Origin: an uncultured bacterium
Lineage (GTDB): Bacteria > Bacillota > Clostridia > Lachnospirales > Lachnospiraceae
DNA: 61,062 nt
Reading direction: 5' to 3'
Assembly: GCA_947073545.1 (NCBI GenBank)
Contig: CAMTMP010000025.1
Location: 1 to 61,062 of the forward strand
Shown in pieces: positions 33,986 through 43,512 of this stretch. The notes beneath the pieces are model-generated. The model did not search any database. It saw only the letters and a list, made by a program, of their open reading frames with translations, and was not told the origin of the DNA. Position 1 is the stretch's first letter, and the number at the start of each line of letters is the position of its first letter. Both the position numbers and the translations under genes were made by a program.

Positions 33986-34570
33986 TTATAACACGCCCGC
34001 CACGAAAATTTCAATGCCGATCAGGATTAAGATCGTGCCGCCAAGGACAGTCGCCCGGTCTGCATATTTCGTCCCGAATTTCTTTCCGATATCCAGTCCC
34101 GCCAAGCAGATCACGAAGGTAACCGCCGCAATGATAAGGGCGCAGACAAATGCCATGGTAAAGCCGTATTTCGCAATGGTAAAGCCCACGGACAGAGCGT
34201 CTATGGACGTGGCGATCCCCTGTAGCAGGAGGGTAGTCATGTCCGTTCCGGGCTTTTCCGACGGGTCACTGCCGCCCTTTATGCCGTCTGCGAACATCTT
34301 GCCGCCGATGACGAGCAAAAGCGCCAGAGCGATCCACGGCACCAGTTTTTGAAAGGCGGTAAAATACCGGATAAAGGTGTGGACGCAGACCCAGCCCGCC
34401 AGTGGCATTGCCGCCTGAAAAAAGGCGAACACGCCGGCGATGCCGCACATTTTTTTCCGCGTCATATCCGGCTCGTGCAATCCGTTTGCGAGCGATACGG
34501 AAAAGGCATCCATGGAAAGCCCGACGCCGAGCAGCGCGCTGTTGAAGAAAAACAATAAATCCCACTCCAT
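33986..34570 (-). CDS. mntP: Manganese efflux pump MntP
   Basis: The 194-residue, six-helix membrane protein exports Mn2+. Two related halves each have the conserved aspartate motif: GLSMDAFSVSLANG near residue 18 and GIATSIDALSVGF near 116. Length is normal. AGGAGG precedes the start. The manganese riboswitch directly upstream independently supports the function: high Mn2+ would allow read-through into mntP. Confidence 0.93.
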   Translation of the reverse strand: MEWDLLFFFNSALLGVGLSMDAFSVSLANGLHEPDMTRKKMCGIAGVFAFFQAAMPLAGWVCVHTFIRYFTAFQKLVPWIALALLLVIGGKMFADGIKGGSDPSEKPGTDMTTLLLQGIATSIDALSVGFTIAKYGFTMAFVCALIIAAVTFVICLAGLDIGKKFGTKYADRATVLGGTILILIGIEIFVAGVL

Positions 34571-34645
34571 CTTTCGTTCCTCCTGCGTTGAGACATGAAA
34601 AAATAGAACAGTTCAGCCATAAGAACGTGTAAAGGCTGAATAGTT

Positions 34646-34855
34646 AAAAAAAACCAAGTACAGTTTCTGAGACTATACTTGGAATAAGCTTAAAAATACA
34701 CAGACCTCACGTATAGTTTCACTATACATGAGTCTCGCAATTTAAAACAAGCCAGACCGAATGGTCAGTATGTTGACTTGCTGCGATATACGCTTGCTAC
34801 TCCCCCATGGGAATGACATTAAAAGCAATTTATCACGAAAGGCGGTGTTTGTCAA
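34646..34855 (-). promoter_or_regulatory. Manganese riboswitch (yybP-ykoY) with promoter and terminator, controlling mntP
   Basis: On the minus strand, TTGACA (34855-34850) and TAAATT (34832-34827), 17 bases apart, form the promoter. The aptamer (about 34812-34690) has the conserved GGGGGAGTAGC, GTCAACATACTG and TTGCGAGAC...GAGGTCTGTG blocks. The expression platform is a terminator hairpin at 34682-34654 (CCAAGTA...TACTTGG) followed by eight T. This architecture matches the known Mn2+-sensing on-switch. Confidence 0.88.
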
Positions 34856-34977
34856 CCGTTGTTTTGTTGCTATCGGGCGTTTGCGGTATGTCTCGGCGCC
34901 TGCGGGAAAGCCAGTTCCATAAGTGCGTCCGCAAGCATCCGAAACATGTCAATCTACTGACAGAAAGTAAAATTTGT

Positions 34978-35006
34978 TTGCTATGAAAATCTCATCGGGT
35001 TATAAT
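34978..35006 (+). promoter_or_regulatory. Promoter of the reductase and siroheme operon
   Basis: TTGCTA at 34978-34983 and a perfect TATAAT at 35001-35006 with a 17-base spacer, 49 bases before the reductase start. Confidence 0.75.
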
Positions 35007-35054
35007 GATAGCAATAGGATGTTTGGGGGAAAACAAAAACGGAGGAGGTATGCT

Positions 35055-37640
35055 ATGAGAGTACTTGTAATCGGCGGTGTGGCGGCGGGGACGAAAGCCG
35101 CGGCAAAATTCAAGAGGGTAAACCCGGAAGCGGAGGTGACCATTGTCACCAAGGGTAAGGACATTTCCTACGCGGGCTGCGGGCTCCCCTATTATGTGGG
35201 CGGGTCGATCCCGGAGAAGGAGCAGCTGATTGTGAACACGCCGGAGAAGTACAGCGCGCTCACGGGCGCTATGGTGTATCCGCAGCGTGAGGTCGTGGCG
35301 CTTGACACGGCGGCGAAGAAGGCCACGGCGAAGAATCTCCGCACGGGCGCGGAAGAGATTTATGAATATGACGCATGTATCGTGGCGGTGGGGGCTTCCC
35401 CGGTGATACCGCCCCTGCCGGGCTTAAATCTGTCGGGCGTTTTCGTGATGCGCACACCGGACGACGCGATTGAAACGAGGGATTACATAGCGGGTGATGA
35501 CGTGAAGCGTGCCGTGGTAGTGGGCGGCGGCTTTATCGGTTTGGAATTGGCGGAGAATCTGTTGGAAAAGGGGCTCTCCGTGACTTTGATTGATATGGCG
35601 CCCCAGATTATGCCGGGATTCGACGGGGAGATGGCGGATTATGCGGTGCGCCATCTGGCAAAGAAAGGCATCAAGGTGATGACGTCCACGAAGCTGGAGG
35701 GCGTGACCGGGGACGGAAGAGCGGAAGGGGTGCAGACGGACAAGGGGCTGCTTCCCGCGGACGTGGTGATCCTCTCCATCGGCATCCGGCCGAATACAGG
35801 TTTTTTACAGGATACAGGAATCGAGATGTTTAAGGGCACCATTCTGGTGGATGACAGGATGGCGACCAATGTGGCGGACGTCTATGCGGCGGGTGACTGC
35901 GCCATGGTGAAGAACCGTCTCACGGGGGAAAGACAGTGGTCGCCCATGGGTTCTTCCGCCAACATGGAAGGAAGGACGCTGGCGCTTGCACTTGGCGGAA
36001 GGGATGTGGCTTATCCGGGCGTTCTGGGAACCGGCGTGGTGAAGCTGCCGGGGCTTTCGGGCGGCAGAACCGGGCTGTCCGAGGAGCAGGCGAAGGCGGC
36101 GGGGTATGATCCGGTGTGTGTGCTGGCGGTGACGGACGACAAGGCGCACTACTACCCTGACAGCGCATGGTTTGCGATCAAGCTGGTGGCGGATCAGGCA
36201 GCGCACAGGCTGCTGGGCGTACAGGTTTTGGGCCCCGGCGCGGTGGATAAGGTGACGGACATAGGTGTGATGGCTGTGACTTTTGGCGCCACGTTAGAGC
36301 AGATGACTTGTCTGGATCTGTCCTACGCGCCTCCTTTTTCCACGGCGATCCACCCCTTTGTGCAGGCGGTGCATATGCTGTTGAATAAGATAACGGGCGA
36401 TATGGATAGCTTTACGCCCGCGCAGTATCTGGCGGGGGATGCGGAAGGCTACCGCGTCATCGACGTGAATCCGATGGGGCCTGTGATTGCGGGGGCGACT
36501 TACGTGGATCTGCTAAAGGTGAAAGGCGAGGTACCCGGACTTGCAAAGGACGAGAAGCTGCTGCTCGTCTGCGCGAAGGGCAAGAGGGCATACCTTCTGC
36601 AGAACAGGCTGAAACGCTATGGTTACAAGAACACGAAGGTACTGGAGGGCGCCTCCTTCTTCAATGTGGTGAAGGTGGAGAAGAAACCCGGTGTGGTGAC
36701 GGTGCCTGCGGAGGAGATTACCCGGGTGAAGGCGCTTGGCTGTCTGCACAATAAAGGGACGGACAATTTTAACGTCCGCGTGATTACGAGAAACGGTAAA
36801 GTCACTGCGGCGGAGCACAAAAAGATTGCGGAGGCGGCGGAGCGGTTCGGAAACGGCGACGTGGTTATGACGACCAGACTGACTATGGAAATCGTGGGCG
36901 TGCCTTTTGACCAGATCGAGAATGTTCGTGCCTTTCTGGCGGAGGAAGGATTGGAGACCGGCGGAACCGGATCTAAGGTGCGCCCGGTGGTGGCATGTAA
37001 GGGAACGACCTGTCAGTATGGGCTGCTGGATTCCTATGACCTGTCTGACAAGATACATGAGCGGTTCTTCCACGGCTATGCGTCCGTGAAGCTGCCGCAC
37101 AAGTTCAAGATTGCGGTGGGCGGCTGCCCGAACAACTGCGTGAAGCCGGATCTGAATGATTTCGGCATCGTGGGTCAGAGGGTGCCGGCGATTGACCTGG
37201 AGAAGTGCCGCGGCTGTAAGATCTGTCAGGTTTCGCTGGCGTGTCCGGTGGAGGCGTCCCAGGTGGTGGACGGCAAGCTGGTGATCGATCCCGACAAATG
37301 CAACAACTGCGGACGCTGTGTGGGGAAATGCCCTTTCAAGGCGTCGGAGGAGAGCGCGTACGGCTACCGCGTCTATATCGGCGGACGCTGGGGCAAGAGA
37401 GTGGCGCACGGGCAAAAGCTGGATAAGATATTCCTCGATGAGGAGGAAGTACTCTCCGTTCTGGAAAAGGCGATCCTGCTGTTCCGTGAACAGGGCAATA
37501 CGGGAGAGCGTTTTGCGGATACCATAAGCAGGCTTGGATTTGAGAATGTGCAGGCGCAGCTTATGGCGGATGATCTGCTGGCGAGAAAGGAAGAGATCAT
37601 CGGGGCGAAGATGCATTTGCATGGCGGCGCCACATGTTAA
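35055..37640 (+). CDS. Fused flavin oxidoreductase, rhodanese and siroheme/4Fe-4S reductase
   Basis: The 861-residue protein joins three parts. Residues 1-450 form a CoA-disulfide-reductase/NADH-oxidase-type FAD enzyme (VLVIGGVAAGTKAAAKFKR; redox Cys in SYAGCGLPYYVGG near 45). Residues about 470-540 form a rhodanese domain with Cys in LLLVCAKGKRAY near 505. Residues about 560-710 form a half sulfite/nitrite reductase with siroheme/cluster cysteines CKGTTC near 647 and GGCPNNC near 688, followed by two ferredoxin clusters (CRGCKIC near 717, CNNCGRC near 748). ATG 35055 follows GGAGGAGG. It heads the siroheme biosynthesis operon, which fits a siroheme-dependent reduction of sulfite or a related sulfur compound with NAD(P)H electrons; the substrate is inferred. 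Confidence 0.85.
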   Translation: MRVLVIGGVAAGTKAAAKFKRVNPEAEVTIVTKGKDISYAGCGLPYYVGGSIPEKEQLIVNTPEKYSALTGAMVYPQREVVALDTAAKKATAKNLRTGAEEIYEYDACIVAVGASPVIPPLPGLNLSGVFVMRTPDDAIETRDYIAGDDVKRAVVVGGGFIGLELAENLLEKGLSVTLIDMAPQIMPGFDGEMADYAVRHLAKKGIKVMTSTKLEGVTGDGRAEGVQTDKGLLPADVVILSIGIRPNTGFLQDTGIEMFKGTILVDDRMATNVADVYAAGDCAMVKNRLTGERQWSPMGSSANMEGRTLALALGGRDVAYPGVLGTGVVKLPGLSGGRTGLSEEQAKAAGYDPVCVLAVTDDKAHYYPDSAWFAIKLVADQAAHRLLGVQVLGPGAVDKVTDIGVMAVTFGATLEQMTCLDLSYAPPFSTAIHPFVQAVHMLLNKITGDMDSFTPAQYLAGDAEGYRVIDVNPMGPVIAGATYVDLLKVKGEVPGLAKDEKLLLVCAKGKRAYLLQNRLKRYGYKNTKVLEGASFFNVVKVEKKPGVVTVPAEEITRVKALGCLHNKGTDNFNVRVITRNGKVTAAEHKKIAEAAERFGNGDVVMTTRLTMEIVGVPFDQIENVRAFLAEEGLETGGTGSKVRPVVACKGTTCQYGLLDSYDLSDKIHERFFHGYASVKLPHKFKIAVGGCPNNCVKPDLNDFGIVGQRVPAIDLEKCRGCKICQVSLACPVEASQVVDGKLVIDPDKCNNCGRCVGKCPFKASEESAYGYRVYIGGRWGKRVAHGQKLDKIFLDEEEVLSVLEKAILLFREQGNTGERFADTISRLGFENVQAQLMADDLLARKEEIIGAKMHLHGGATC

Positions 37641-37678
37641 AACGGACTGTGACGCCGGGTTCCGGAAGGTGAGACGAG

Positions 37679-38800
37679 ATGGAGTGTATCAGTATCAGCT
37701 ATAAGACGGCGGCGTCCAAGGAGCGTGAGAAGTTTTATATTCCGAAAGAAAAGACAGGCGATTTCCTGCGAGAAGTCCGGGCGGCTATGGGGGTGGAGCA
37801 GTGTGTGGTGCTCTCCACCTGCAACCGCACGGAAATTTATGTGGAGGGGGAGGAAAACCGCTTCCATGAGCTGGAGAAAGTGCTCGAGACGTTTTCGGGA
37901 AGCGACGGCGAGCAGATCAGGAGACTTGCCAGACGTTATCAGGGAAAAAGGGCGTTTTACCATCTTTTTCGCGTGGTTTGCGGCATGGAATCCATGGTAC
38001 TCGGGGAAGATGAGATTCTGGGACAGACGCGGGACGCCTATCTGTCCGCAAAGGAGTCGGGGGATACCGGGTACGAGCTCAACAGCGCGTTTCAGGCAGC
38101 GCTCGCCTGCGCCAAGCGGGTAAAGACGGAGACGATGATCTCCAAGACGGCAGTTTCCGTGGCAACGCTGGCGGCAAATGAGGTGGCGCGTCTGCCGCTG
38201 TCCCACAAGACGGTGCTTCTGATGGGCGGCAGCGGACAGATGGGCAGCATTATATTGAAGAATCTGCTCAGTCAGAAAAATATTCGCATCATAGCTACGG
38301 TGCGGTCACACAAAGGCATTTGCCAAAGCGGCGGGGCGCAGGTAGAACATGTGGACTATCAGAACCGCTACGCCGTTTTGGAGGAGGCGGACGTCATTAT
38401 TTCGGCGACTGCCAGTCCGCACTATACGCTGACGGCGGAGCGGGTCGGGGCGGCAATGCGGTCCACGAAGGAACGGCTCTTCCTTGACATATCCATGCCG
38501 CCTGATCTGGATGCCCAGATCGGGAAATTGGCGCATTGCCGTCTTGTGGCGCTGGACGATATCAAAAAGCTGGCGGAGGAGAACAACAGGCGCAAACAGC
38601 AGGCATTTGCGGATGCGGAGGAGATTCTGGAGGCGGAGCTGGAGAAGCTCTGTAAGGCGCTGGCCTTCCATCGGTTTACGGAGAAGGATTCTCATTGGAA
38701 GGAGCGGTATGCGGATTTCTCGGCGGAGAAGCTGCTCTATCTGCTGCGGGACGAGTTGGACAGCGAGTCCTTTGAAAAGGTACTGATGGTATTGAAGTGA
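37679..38800 (+). CDS. hemA: Glutamyl-tRNA reductase
   Basis: It reduces Glu-tRNA to glutamate-1-semialdehyde, the first committed step of C5 tetrapyrrole synthesis. The 373-residue protein has the catalytic Cys48 in LSTCNRTEIY, the GMESMVLGEDEILGQ signature near 102 and an NADP-binding fold (VLLMGGSGQMGS near 178). The C-terminal dimerisation helix is shorter than in longer homologues. It begins 38 bases after the reductase gene. Confidence 0.92.
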   Translation: MECISISYKTAASKEREKFYIPKEKTGDFLREVRAAMGVEQCVVLSTCNRTEIYVEGEENRFHELEKVLETFSGSDGEQIRRLARRYQGKRAFYHLFRVVCGMESMVLGEDEILGQTRDAYLSAKESGDTGYELNSAFQAALACAKRVKTETMISKTAVSVATLAANEVARLPLSHKTVLLMGGSGQMGSIILKNLLSQKNIRIIATVRSHKGICQSGGAQVEHVDYQNRYAVLEEADVIISATASPHYTLTAERVGAAMRSTKERLFLDISMPPDLDAQIGKLAHCRLVALDDIKKLAEENNRRKQQAFADAEEILEAELEKLCKALAFHRFTEKDSHWKERYADFSAEKLLYLLRDELDSESFEKVLMVLK

Positions 38801-38897
38801 CGGTTTACATAAGGCAATGCCGGCGAAATACGAAATCTGGAGCGGATGTAAATGAGAAGATATTGACCCATATGGTCATGCGAGAGGGAGCGTTTGC

Positions 38898-39542
38898 ATG
38901 GGGTATTTTCCGTTTTTCGTGGAACTGGAGGGAAGACGCGGCGTGATTGTGGGCGGCGGGGCGGTGGCGGCCAGAAAAGTGGAGAAGCTGCTCGCCTTCG
39001 GGCCAGAGCTTACCGTGATTGCGCCGGACATAGAAGTGTGTGTGAAGACACAGGGGGAGTTGCTGCAAAAAGGCGCGGCGGGCTCCCTTCATTTTGAGGA
39101 ACGCATTTTTCGGATGGAGGATCTGAACGGTGCGGATTTTGTGATTGCGGCCACGGACGATACGGCGCTCAACGGCGAGATTGCAGATTACTGCAAGGCG
39201 AAGCGGATTCCGGTCAATGTGGCGGATGACAGGGAGAAATGCACCTTTTTCTTTCCCGCGCTTATAAAGGACGGTGCGCTTACCGTCGGGATTTCCACGG
39301 ACGGGAAAAGCCCGTTTGCGGCGGCATGGGTGAGGAGAGCGCTTGCGGACGGTCTGCCTGATGGAATTGGCCATATAATTGACCTTATGGGTCAAATCCG
39401 GCCCGCTGTCATGGAACAGGAAAAGGAGGAGAACAGAAGAAAAGTGCTGCTTGGCAGGCTGTTTTCCTACTGTCTGGATTGTATGGAAAAAGGAGAGAGC
39501 GTAACGGTTGAGACGCTGAAAGAGAGATTGACAGAAACATGA
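38898..39542 (+). CDS. Precorrin-2 dehydrogenase / sirohydrochlorin ferrochelatase-type protein
   Basis: The 214-residue protein oxidises precorrin-2 to sirohydrochlorin and may also insert iron. FPFFVELEGRRGVIVGGGAVAARKVEKLL at the start is the NAD-binding signature of the CysG N-terminal/Met8/SirC family; ATDDTALNGEIADYCKAKRIPVNVADD follows near residue 84. The length is that of a SirC-type protein. No separate chelatase gene is visible in the operon, so it may be bifunctional. Its stop overlaps the hemC start as ATGA. Confidence 0.88.
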   Translation: MGYFPFFVELEGRRGVIVGGGAVAARKVEKLLAFGPELTVIAPDIEVCVKTQGELLQKGAAGSLHFEERIFRMEDLNGADFVIAATDDTALNGEIADYCKAKRIPVNVADDREKCTFFFPALIKDGALTVGISTDGKSPFAAAWVRRALADGLPDGIGHIIDLMGQIRPAVMEQEKEENRRKVLLGRLFSYCLDCMEKGESVTVETLKERLTET

Positions 39543-40687
39543 GTGGAATCAGAATCGGTACAAGGGGAAGTAAATTAGCTCTGCGGCAGGCGGCCCTCGT
39601 ACAGGCGGCGATATCGGAGATTGACAGCAGCGCAGAGACAGAACTGGTGGTTCTACAGACCAGAGGAGACCGGATTCAGGACATGCCTCTGTCTATGGTT
39701 GGAGATAAGGGAATTTTCGCATCGGAACTGGAGCAGGCGCTGCTCGCCGGGAACATCGATCTGGCGGTGCATTCGGCGAAGGATTTACCGATGCGGCTGG
39801 CGACGGGGTTATTTATCGCGGCTGTCCTGCCGAGGGCGGATGTGAGGGATGTGCTTGTGGTGCCAAGGGGAGGAGGAATACCGATACCGGCCTTTGGGGA
39901 AGCAGGGGCAGGTATTTACGGGAATGCGCAGATGGAAGAAAGACTGGTGCGAAACCGGGAGACGGCGGAGGGCTGTAAGCCTCCATTCCGGATCGGGACC
40001 GGCAGTCAGCGGCGGCAGACGCTCGCAGCAAAGGTCTGGGAAAATGTAATCTGTGAGGAGATCCGCGGCAATGTGGATACCAGACTGAAAAAACTGCTGA
40101 CGGGCCGTTACGACGGGATTCTTTTGGCGAAGGCGGGACTGGACCGGATGGGGATCGATGCTGACAGTGAGGAGGCGTTTGACTTTTATCCGCTGTCCCC
40201 GGAACTGTTTCTGCCTGCGGCTTGTCAGGGCATTATAGCGGTGGAGGCTGTGCAGGGTTCCGTGTCGGCTGCAATCTGCAAAGGGATTTCGGATGCGGCT
40301 ACAGAGCTTTCCTATCTGGTTGAGCGGGAAGCGCTGGCCCAGCTTTCGTCTGACTGCAGTGAGGCTGCGGCGGCATGGTGCAGGCGCACGGCGTCGGCGC
40401 CCGAGGCGTACACGTCCTATTCACGGGGACAAGAGCCGGCGATGGTGCGGAAACGGGAGTCATCGCCTGTACAGAGACTGGCATCATCGTCGGTAGGGAG
40501 CCTAGAAGCGGCGTATGCAGCCATAGTGTATGGGTCGGAAATGGCATATCCGGAGGACAGTATCCTGCTGGATGTCATGTATGCGGAAAACAAGGTTAGG
40601 CTGATCGGTGCGGCGGAAGTGGCGGAGGGCGGAAGAATGGCGCGCCGGGCGGCCAAAATGGTTAAAAAGCAGACGGATTGGCTGTAG
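39539..40687 (+). CDS. hemC: Hydroxymethylbilane synthase, divergent C-terminus
   Basis: It joins four porphobilinogens into hydroxymethylbilane. The 382-residue protein has the usual beginning (IRIGTRGSKLALRQAALV), DLAVHSAKDLP near 77, GTGSQRRQTL near 157 and ACQGIIAVE near 230. The dipyrromethane-cofactor cysteine is Cys273, but its context is LSSDCSEAAAAW instead of the common LEGGCQVPIG pattern, and a low-complexity insert rich in Arg and Ser follows (about residues 280-315). It overlaps both neighbours, so the order is translationally coupled. Confidence 0.88.
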   Translation: MSGIRIGTRGSKLALRQAALVQAAISEIDSSAETELVVLQTRGDRIQDMPLSMVGDKGIFASELEQALLAGNIDLAVHSAKDLPMRLATGLFIAAVLPRADVRDVLVVPRGGGIPIPAFGEAGAGIYGNAQMEERLVRNRETAEGCKPPFRIGTGSQRRQTLAAKVWENVICEEIRGNVDTRLKKLLTGRYDGILLAKAGLDRMGIDADSEEAFDFYPLSPELFLPAACQGIIAVEAVQGSVSAAICKGISDAATELSYLVEREALAQLSSDCSEAAAAWCRRTASAPEAYTSYSRGQEPAMVRKRESSPVQRLASSSVGSLEAAYAAIVYGSEMAYPEDSILLDVMYAENKVRLIGAAEVAEGGRMARRAAKMVKKQTDWL

Positions 40688-42351
40688 TGTCTTGGAGGAC
40701 GGAGGAAACGCAGGGATTGGGTTACGGAAAAGTATATTTGACAGGAGGCGGCTGCGGTGACGTAGAGCTTTTAACGTTGAAAGCATGGAAGGCTCTGCAG
40801 AAATGTGACGTGGTAGTCTATGACAGTCTGGTGCCAGAGGAACTGTTACAATGGACGCGGCCGGACTGCGAAAAAATATATGTGGGAAAGCGGTATGGCT
40901 GTCACAGCAGGAAACAGCTTGAAATTAACGCCCTTCTCGTGGAGAAGGCGCGGGAGGGAAAAACGGTGGTGCGGTTGAAGGGCGGCGATCCCTATGTGTT
41001 TGGCAGGGGCGGGGAGGAATTTATGGCTCTGCTCGACGCAGGCGTCTGCTGTGAGGAAATTCCCGGCATCACATCGGCGATCGCTGTCCCGGCGGCGGCC
41101 GGAATCCCGGTAACCCACAGGGGGCTTTCCGACAGCGTGACGGTGGTGACGGGAACGGCGGCAAAGACAGACGGTCATGAAGTGTGGAAGCTGGATTTTG
41201 AGACATTGGCACAACTTAAGGGCACATTGGTGATTCTGATGGGGATGCATCATTTGGCGGAGATTGTGGGGGGACTGCTTGCGGCCGGAAAGGATCGGCA
41301 CACACCCAGTACCATCATTATGGAGGGAACGACAAGCGGGCAGAGAGTGGTAAGGGCGCCGCTTTTTGCACTTCCTGCAAGGGCGGCGAAGGAGGGGATT
41401 GCTTCACCGGCGGTGATTGTGGTGGGCGCGGTAGCCAATCTTTCCCTGATTGCGGCAGAAGGCGCCTGCGTGGAGAGGCAGTGTACAGGAACAGCCCACC
41501 TAGGAATGCGGGAACCGGAGAAGGTGGGACACGCCGTTCCGCTGGATGGAATCAGCGTCGGCGTGACCGGAACCGCCCGCTTTGCAGGCAGGATGTCCGG
41601 CGCACTTCTGGAAAAGGGTGCGGACGTCTGTGACATGAGTTTTATGGAGATCCGGCCCGTCAAGGACCCGCTGCCGGACTTTTCGGACTGCGGCTGGCTG
41701 GTTTTTACCAGTCCCAACGGGGTGGGAGTCTTTCTGGATCACGTGCGGAGTGAAGGGCGCGATCTGCGGACGCTGTCCGGCTCAAAAATCGCGGTGATCG
41801 GCCCCGGCACGGCGGAAGCGTTTAAGGAAGCAGGGATTTATCCGGACTATATGCCAAAGGTCTATGATGCGAAACATCTGGCACAGGGGCTGGCAGATGT
41901 TATTGCAAAGGAAACAGGTCAGGAAGGCACGGAAGCAGGCGGGGAGGGAAGGTGCGGGGAAACGGACGAAAAGCGGGTGCGCCGGCCGGCGGTTTTCCTC
42001 CGCGCAAAGCAGGGAAGCGGCATTCTGCCGCAGATATTTTGTGAGCGCGGTATCCCTTATAGGGAGCATCCCCTCTATGAGCTGGGGGTGCAGGAGAACA
42101 AGCGGGACGCCGTGATCCGCAAGGAGCCGGACTATATTGTCTTTGGCTCCGCCATGGGGGCGGGCGCTTATTTTGAGGGGCTGGAACAGAAAGACATGCA
42201 GAATACAAAGAGCCGCTATGTCTGTATCGGGGAATGGTGCGCAAGGGAAGTGCGCCGCCATGTGGACACCCAGCCGCTGGTGGCGGGGGAAGCCGGTGTG
42301 GACGCGGTTGTATCGTGTTTGTGCAGGGAAGTGTGCGGGAAGGAACTTTGA
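40687..42351 (+). CDS. cobA-hemD: Fused uroporphyrinogen-III C-methyltransferase and uroporphyrinogen-III synthase
   Basis: Residues about 10-250 are the SUMT methyltransferase (GKVYLTGGGCGDVELLTLKAW, VRLKGGDPYVFGRGGEE, IPVTHRGLSDS) that makes precorrin-2. Residues about 285-554 are the HemD synthase (TGTARFAGRMSGALLEKGADV, VFTSPNGVGVF). A low-complexity insert of about 30 residues interrupts the HemD part near 420. The start is uncertain: GTG 40687 overlaps the hemC stop, while TTG 40717 has GGAGGAAA upstream and lies closest to the family's usual start. The fusion is common in clostridia. Confidence 0.9.
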   Translation: MSWRTEETQGLGYGKVYLTGGGCGDVELLTLKAWKALQKCDVVVYDSLVPEELLQWTRPDCEKIYVGKRYGCHSRKQLEINALLVEKAREGKTVVRLKGGDPYVFGRGGEEFMALLDAGVCCEEIPGITSAIAVPAAAGIPVTHRGLSDSVTVVTGTAAKTDGHEVWKLDFETLAQLKGTLVILMGMHHLAEIVGGLLAAGKDRHTPSTIIMEGTTSGQRVVRAPLFALPARAAKEGIASPAVIVVGAVANLSLIAAEGACVERQCTGTAHLGMREPEKVGHAVPLDGISVGVTGTARFAGRMSGALLEKGADVCDMSFMEIRPVKDPLPDFSDCGWLVFTSPNGVGVFLDHVRSEGRDLRTLSGSKIAVIGPGTAEAFKEAGIYPDYMPKVYDAKHLAQGLADVIAKETGQEGTEAGGEGRCGETDEKRVRRPAVFLRAKQGSGILPQIFCERGIPYREHPLYELGVQENKRDAVIRKEPDYIVFGSAMGAGAYFEGLEQKDMQNTKSRYVCIGEWCAREVRRHVDTQPLVAGEAGVDAVVSCLCREVCGKEL

Positions 42352-42513
42352 CGGGCAGGCAGGGAGCCGCTTCAGGGAGGCAGCATGACATGAAAGGATG
42401 ATCCGGGTCTGTTGTTACGGGCGAAGCGACGGCCACGGGGAGCGGCAGAAATGCTCTGTCCATGTACAGGCGGCAGAGATCTCATGCGATGAGAAAAGAA
42501 AGAAGGAAAGATC

Positions 42514-43479
42514 ATGTATCGGTTCAGAAGATTGAGAAGGGACGGGAGAATCCGCTCTATGATGCAGGAGACGAGGCTGCATCCGAAAGATCTGATTTAT
42601 CCCATATTTGTTATAGAAGGAGAACAGATTAAGAATCCAGTGGATTCCATGCCGGGCGTTTTCCAGTATTCTGTCGACCGGCTGGACGAGGTGCTTAGGC
42701 AGGTGAAGGAGGCGGCCATCGGGGGTGTCATGCTTTTCGGGATTCCGGCCAGCAAAGATCCGCAGGGGAGTCAGGCCTATGCCGCGGACGGCGTTACGCA
42801 GCGGGCCGTCCGCTATATCAGAGCGCATTACCCGGAAATCTATATTGTGGTGGACGTCTGCCTGTGCGAGTACACATCCCACGGCCATTGCGGGATGGTG
42901 TGCGGCGGGGAGATCCTGAATGATGAGACGCTGCCCTGTCTTGTAAAGATGGCGGTGAGTCTGGCGGAGGCAGGGGCGGACATGGTGGCGCCCTCGGATA
43001 TGATGGACGGCCGGGTGGCGGCCATACGGGAAGGACTGGATCTGGCGGGCTTTACCCAGACGCCGATTATGGCGTACAGCGCGAAATTTGCCTCTGCCTA
43101 CTACGGGCCTTTCCGGGATGCGGCCCACTCTGCGCCGGGCTTCGGGGACCGGAAAAGCTACCAGATGGATTTTGCCAACGGGCGGGAGGCACAGCGGGAA
43201 ATCAGGGCGGACATAGAGGAGGGGGCGGACATTGTGATGGTGAAACCGGCCCTCGCCTATCTGGATGTCTTAAAGGAGGCGGCGCTCTCGTTCGATATGC
43301 CTCTTGCGGTGTATAATGTGAGCGGGGAGTATGCCATGGTGAAGGCGGCTGCCGCCAACGGATGGATTGACGAGAGAAGGATTGTGTCTGAAAATCTCAC
43401 GGCCATGAAGCGGGCGGGTGCGAAGATTATCATTACCTATCATGCGCTGGAGGCCGCAGGATGGGAGAAAGAGCGATAA
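42514..43479 (+). CDS. hemB: Porphobilinogen synthase (delta-aminolevulinate dehydratase)
   Basis: It condenses two 5-aminolevulinates to porphobilinogen. The 321-residue protein has the zinc-type cysteine motif in VCLCEYTSHGHCG near 120, the Schiff-base lysines in AYSAKFAS near 194 and DIVMVKPALAY near 247, and the usual N-terminal arm. The 162-base gap before it (42352-42513) holds no gene I can support; GAAAGGAAAG lies at the start. It is the fifth tetrapyrrole gene in the operon. Confidence 0.95.
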   Translation: MYRFRRLRRDGRIRSMMQETRLHPKDLIYPIFVIEGEQIKNPVDSMPGVFQYSVDRLDEVLRQVKEAAIGGVMLFGIPASKDPQGSQAYAADGVTQRAVRYIRAHYPEIYIVVDVCLCEYTSHGHCGMVCGGEILNDETLPCLVKMAVSLAEAGADMVAPSDMMDGRVAAIREGLDLAGFTQTPIMAYSAKFASAYYGPFRDAAHSAPGFGDRKSYQMDFANGREAQREIRADIEEGADIVMVKPALAYLDVLKEAALSFDMPLAVYNVSGEYAMVKAAAANGWIDERRIVSENLTAMKRAGAKIIITYHALEAAGWEKER

Positions 43480-43512
43480 GAGGGCATTCTCCGGAGGTGT
43501 TGGGAGGATAAG

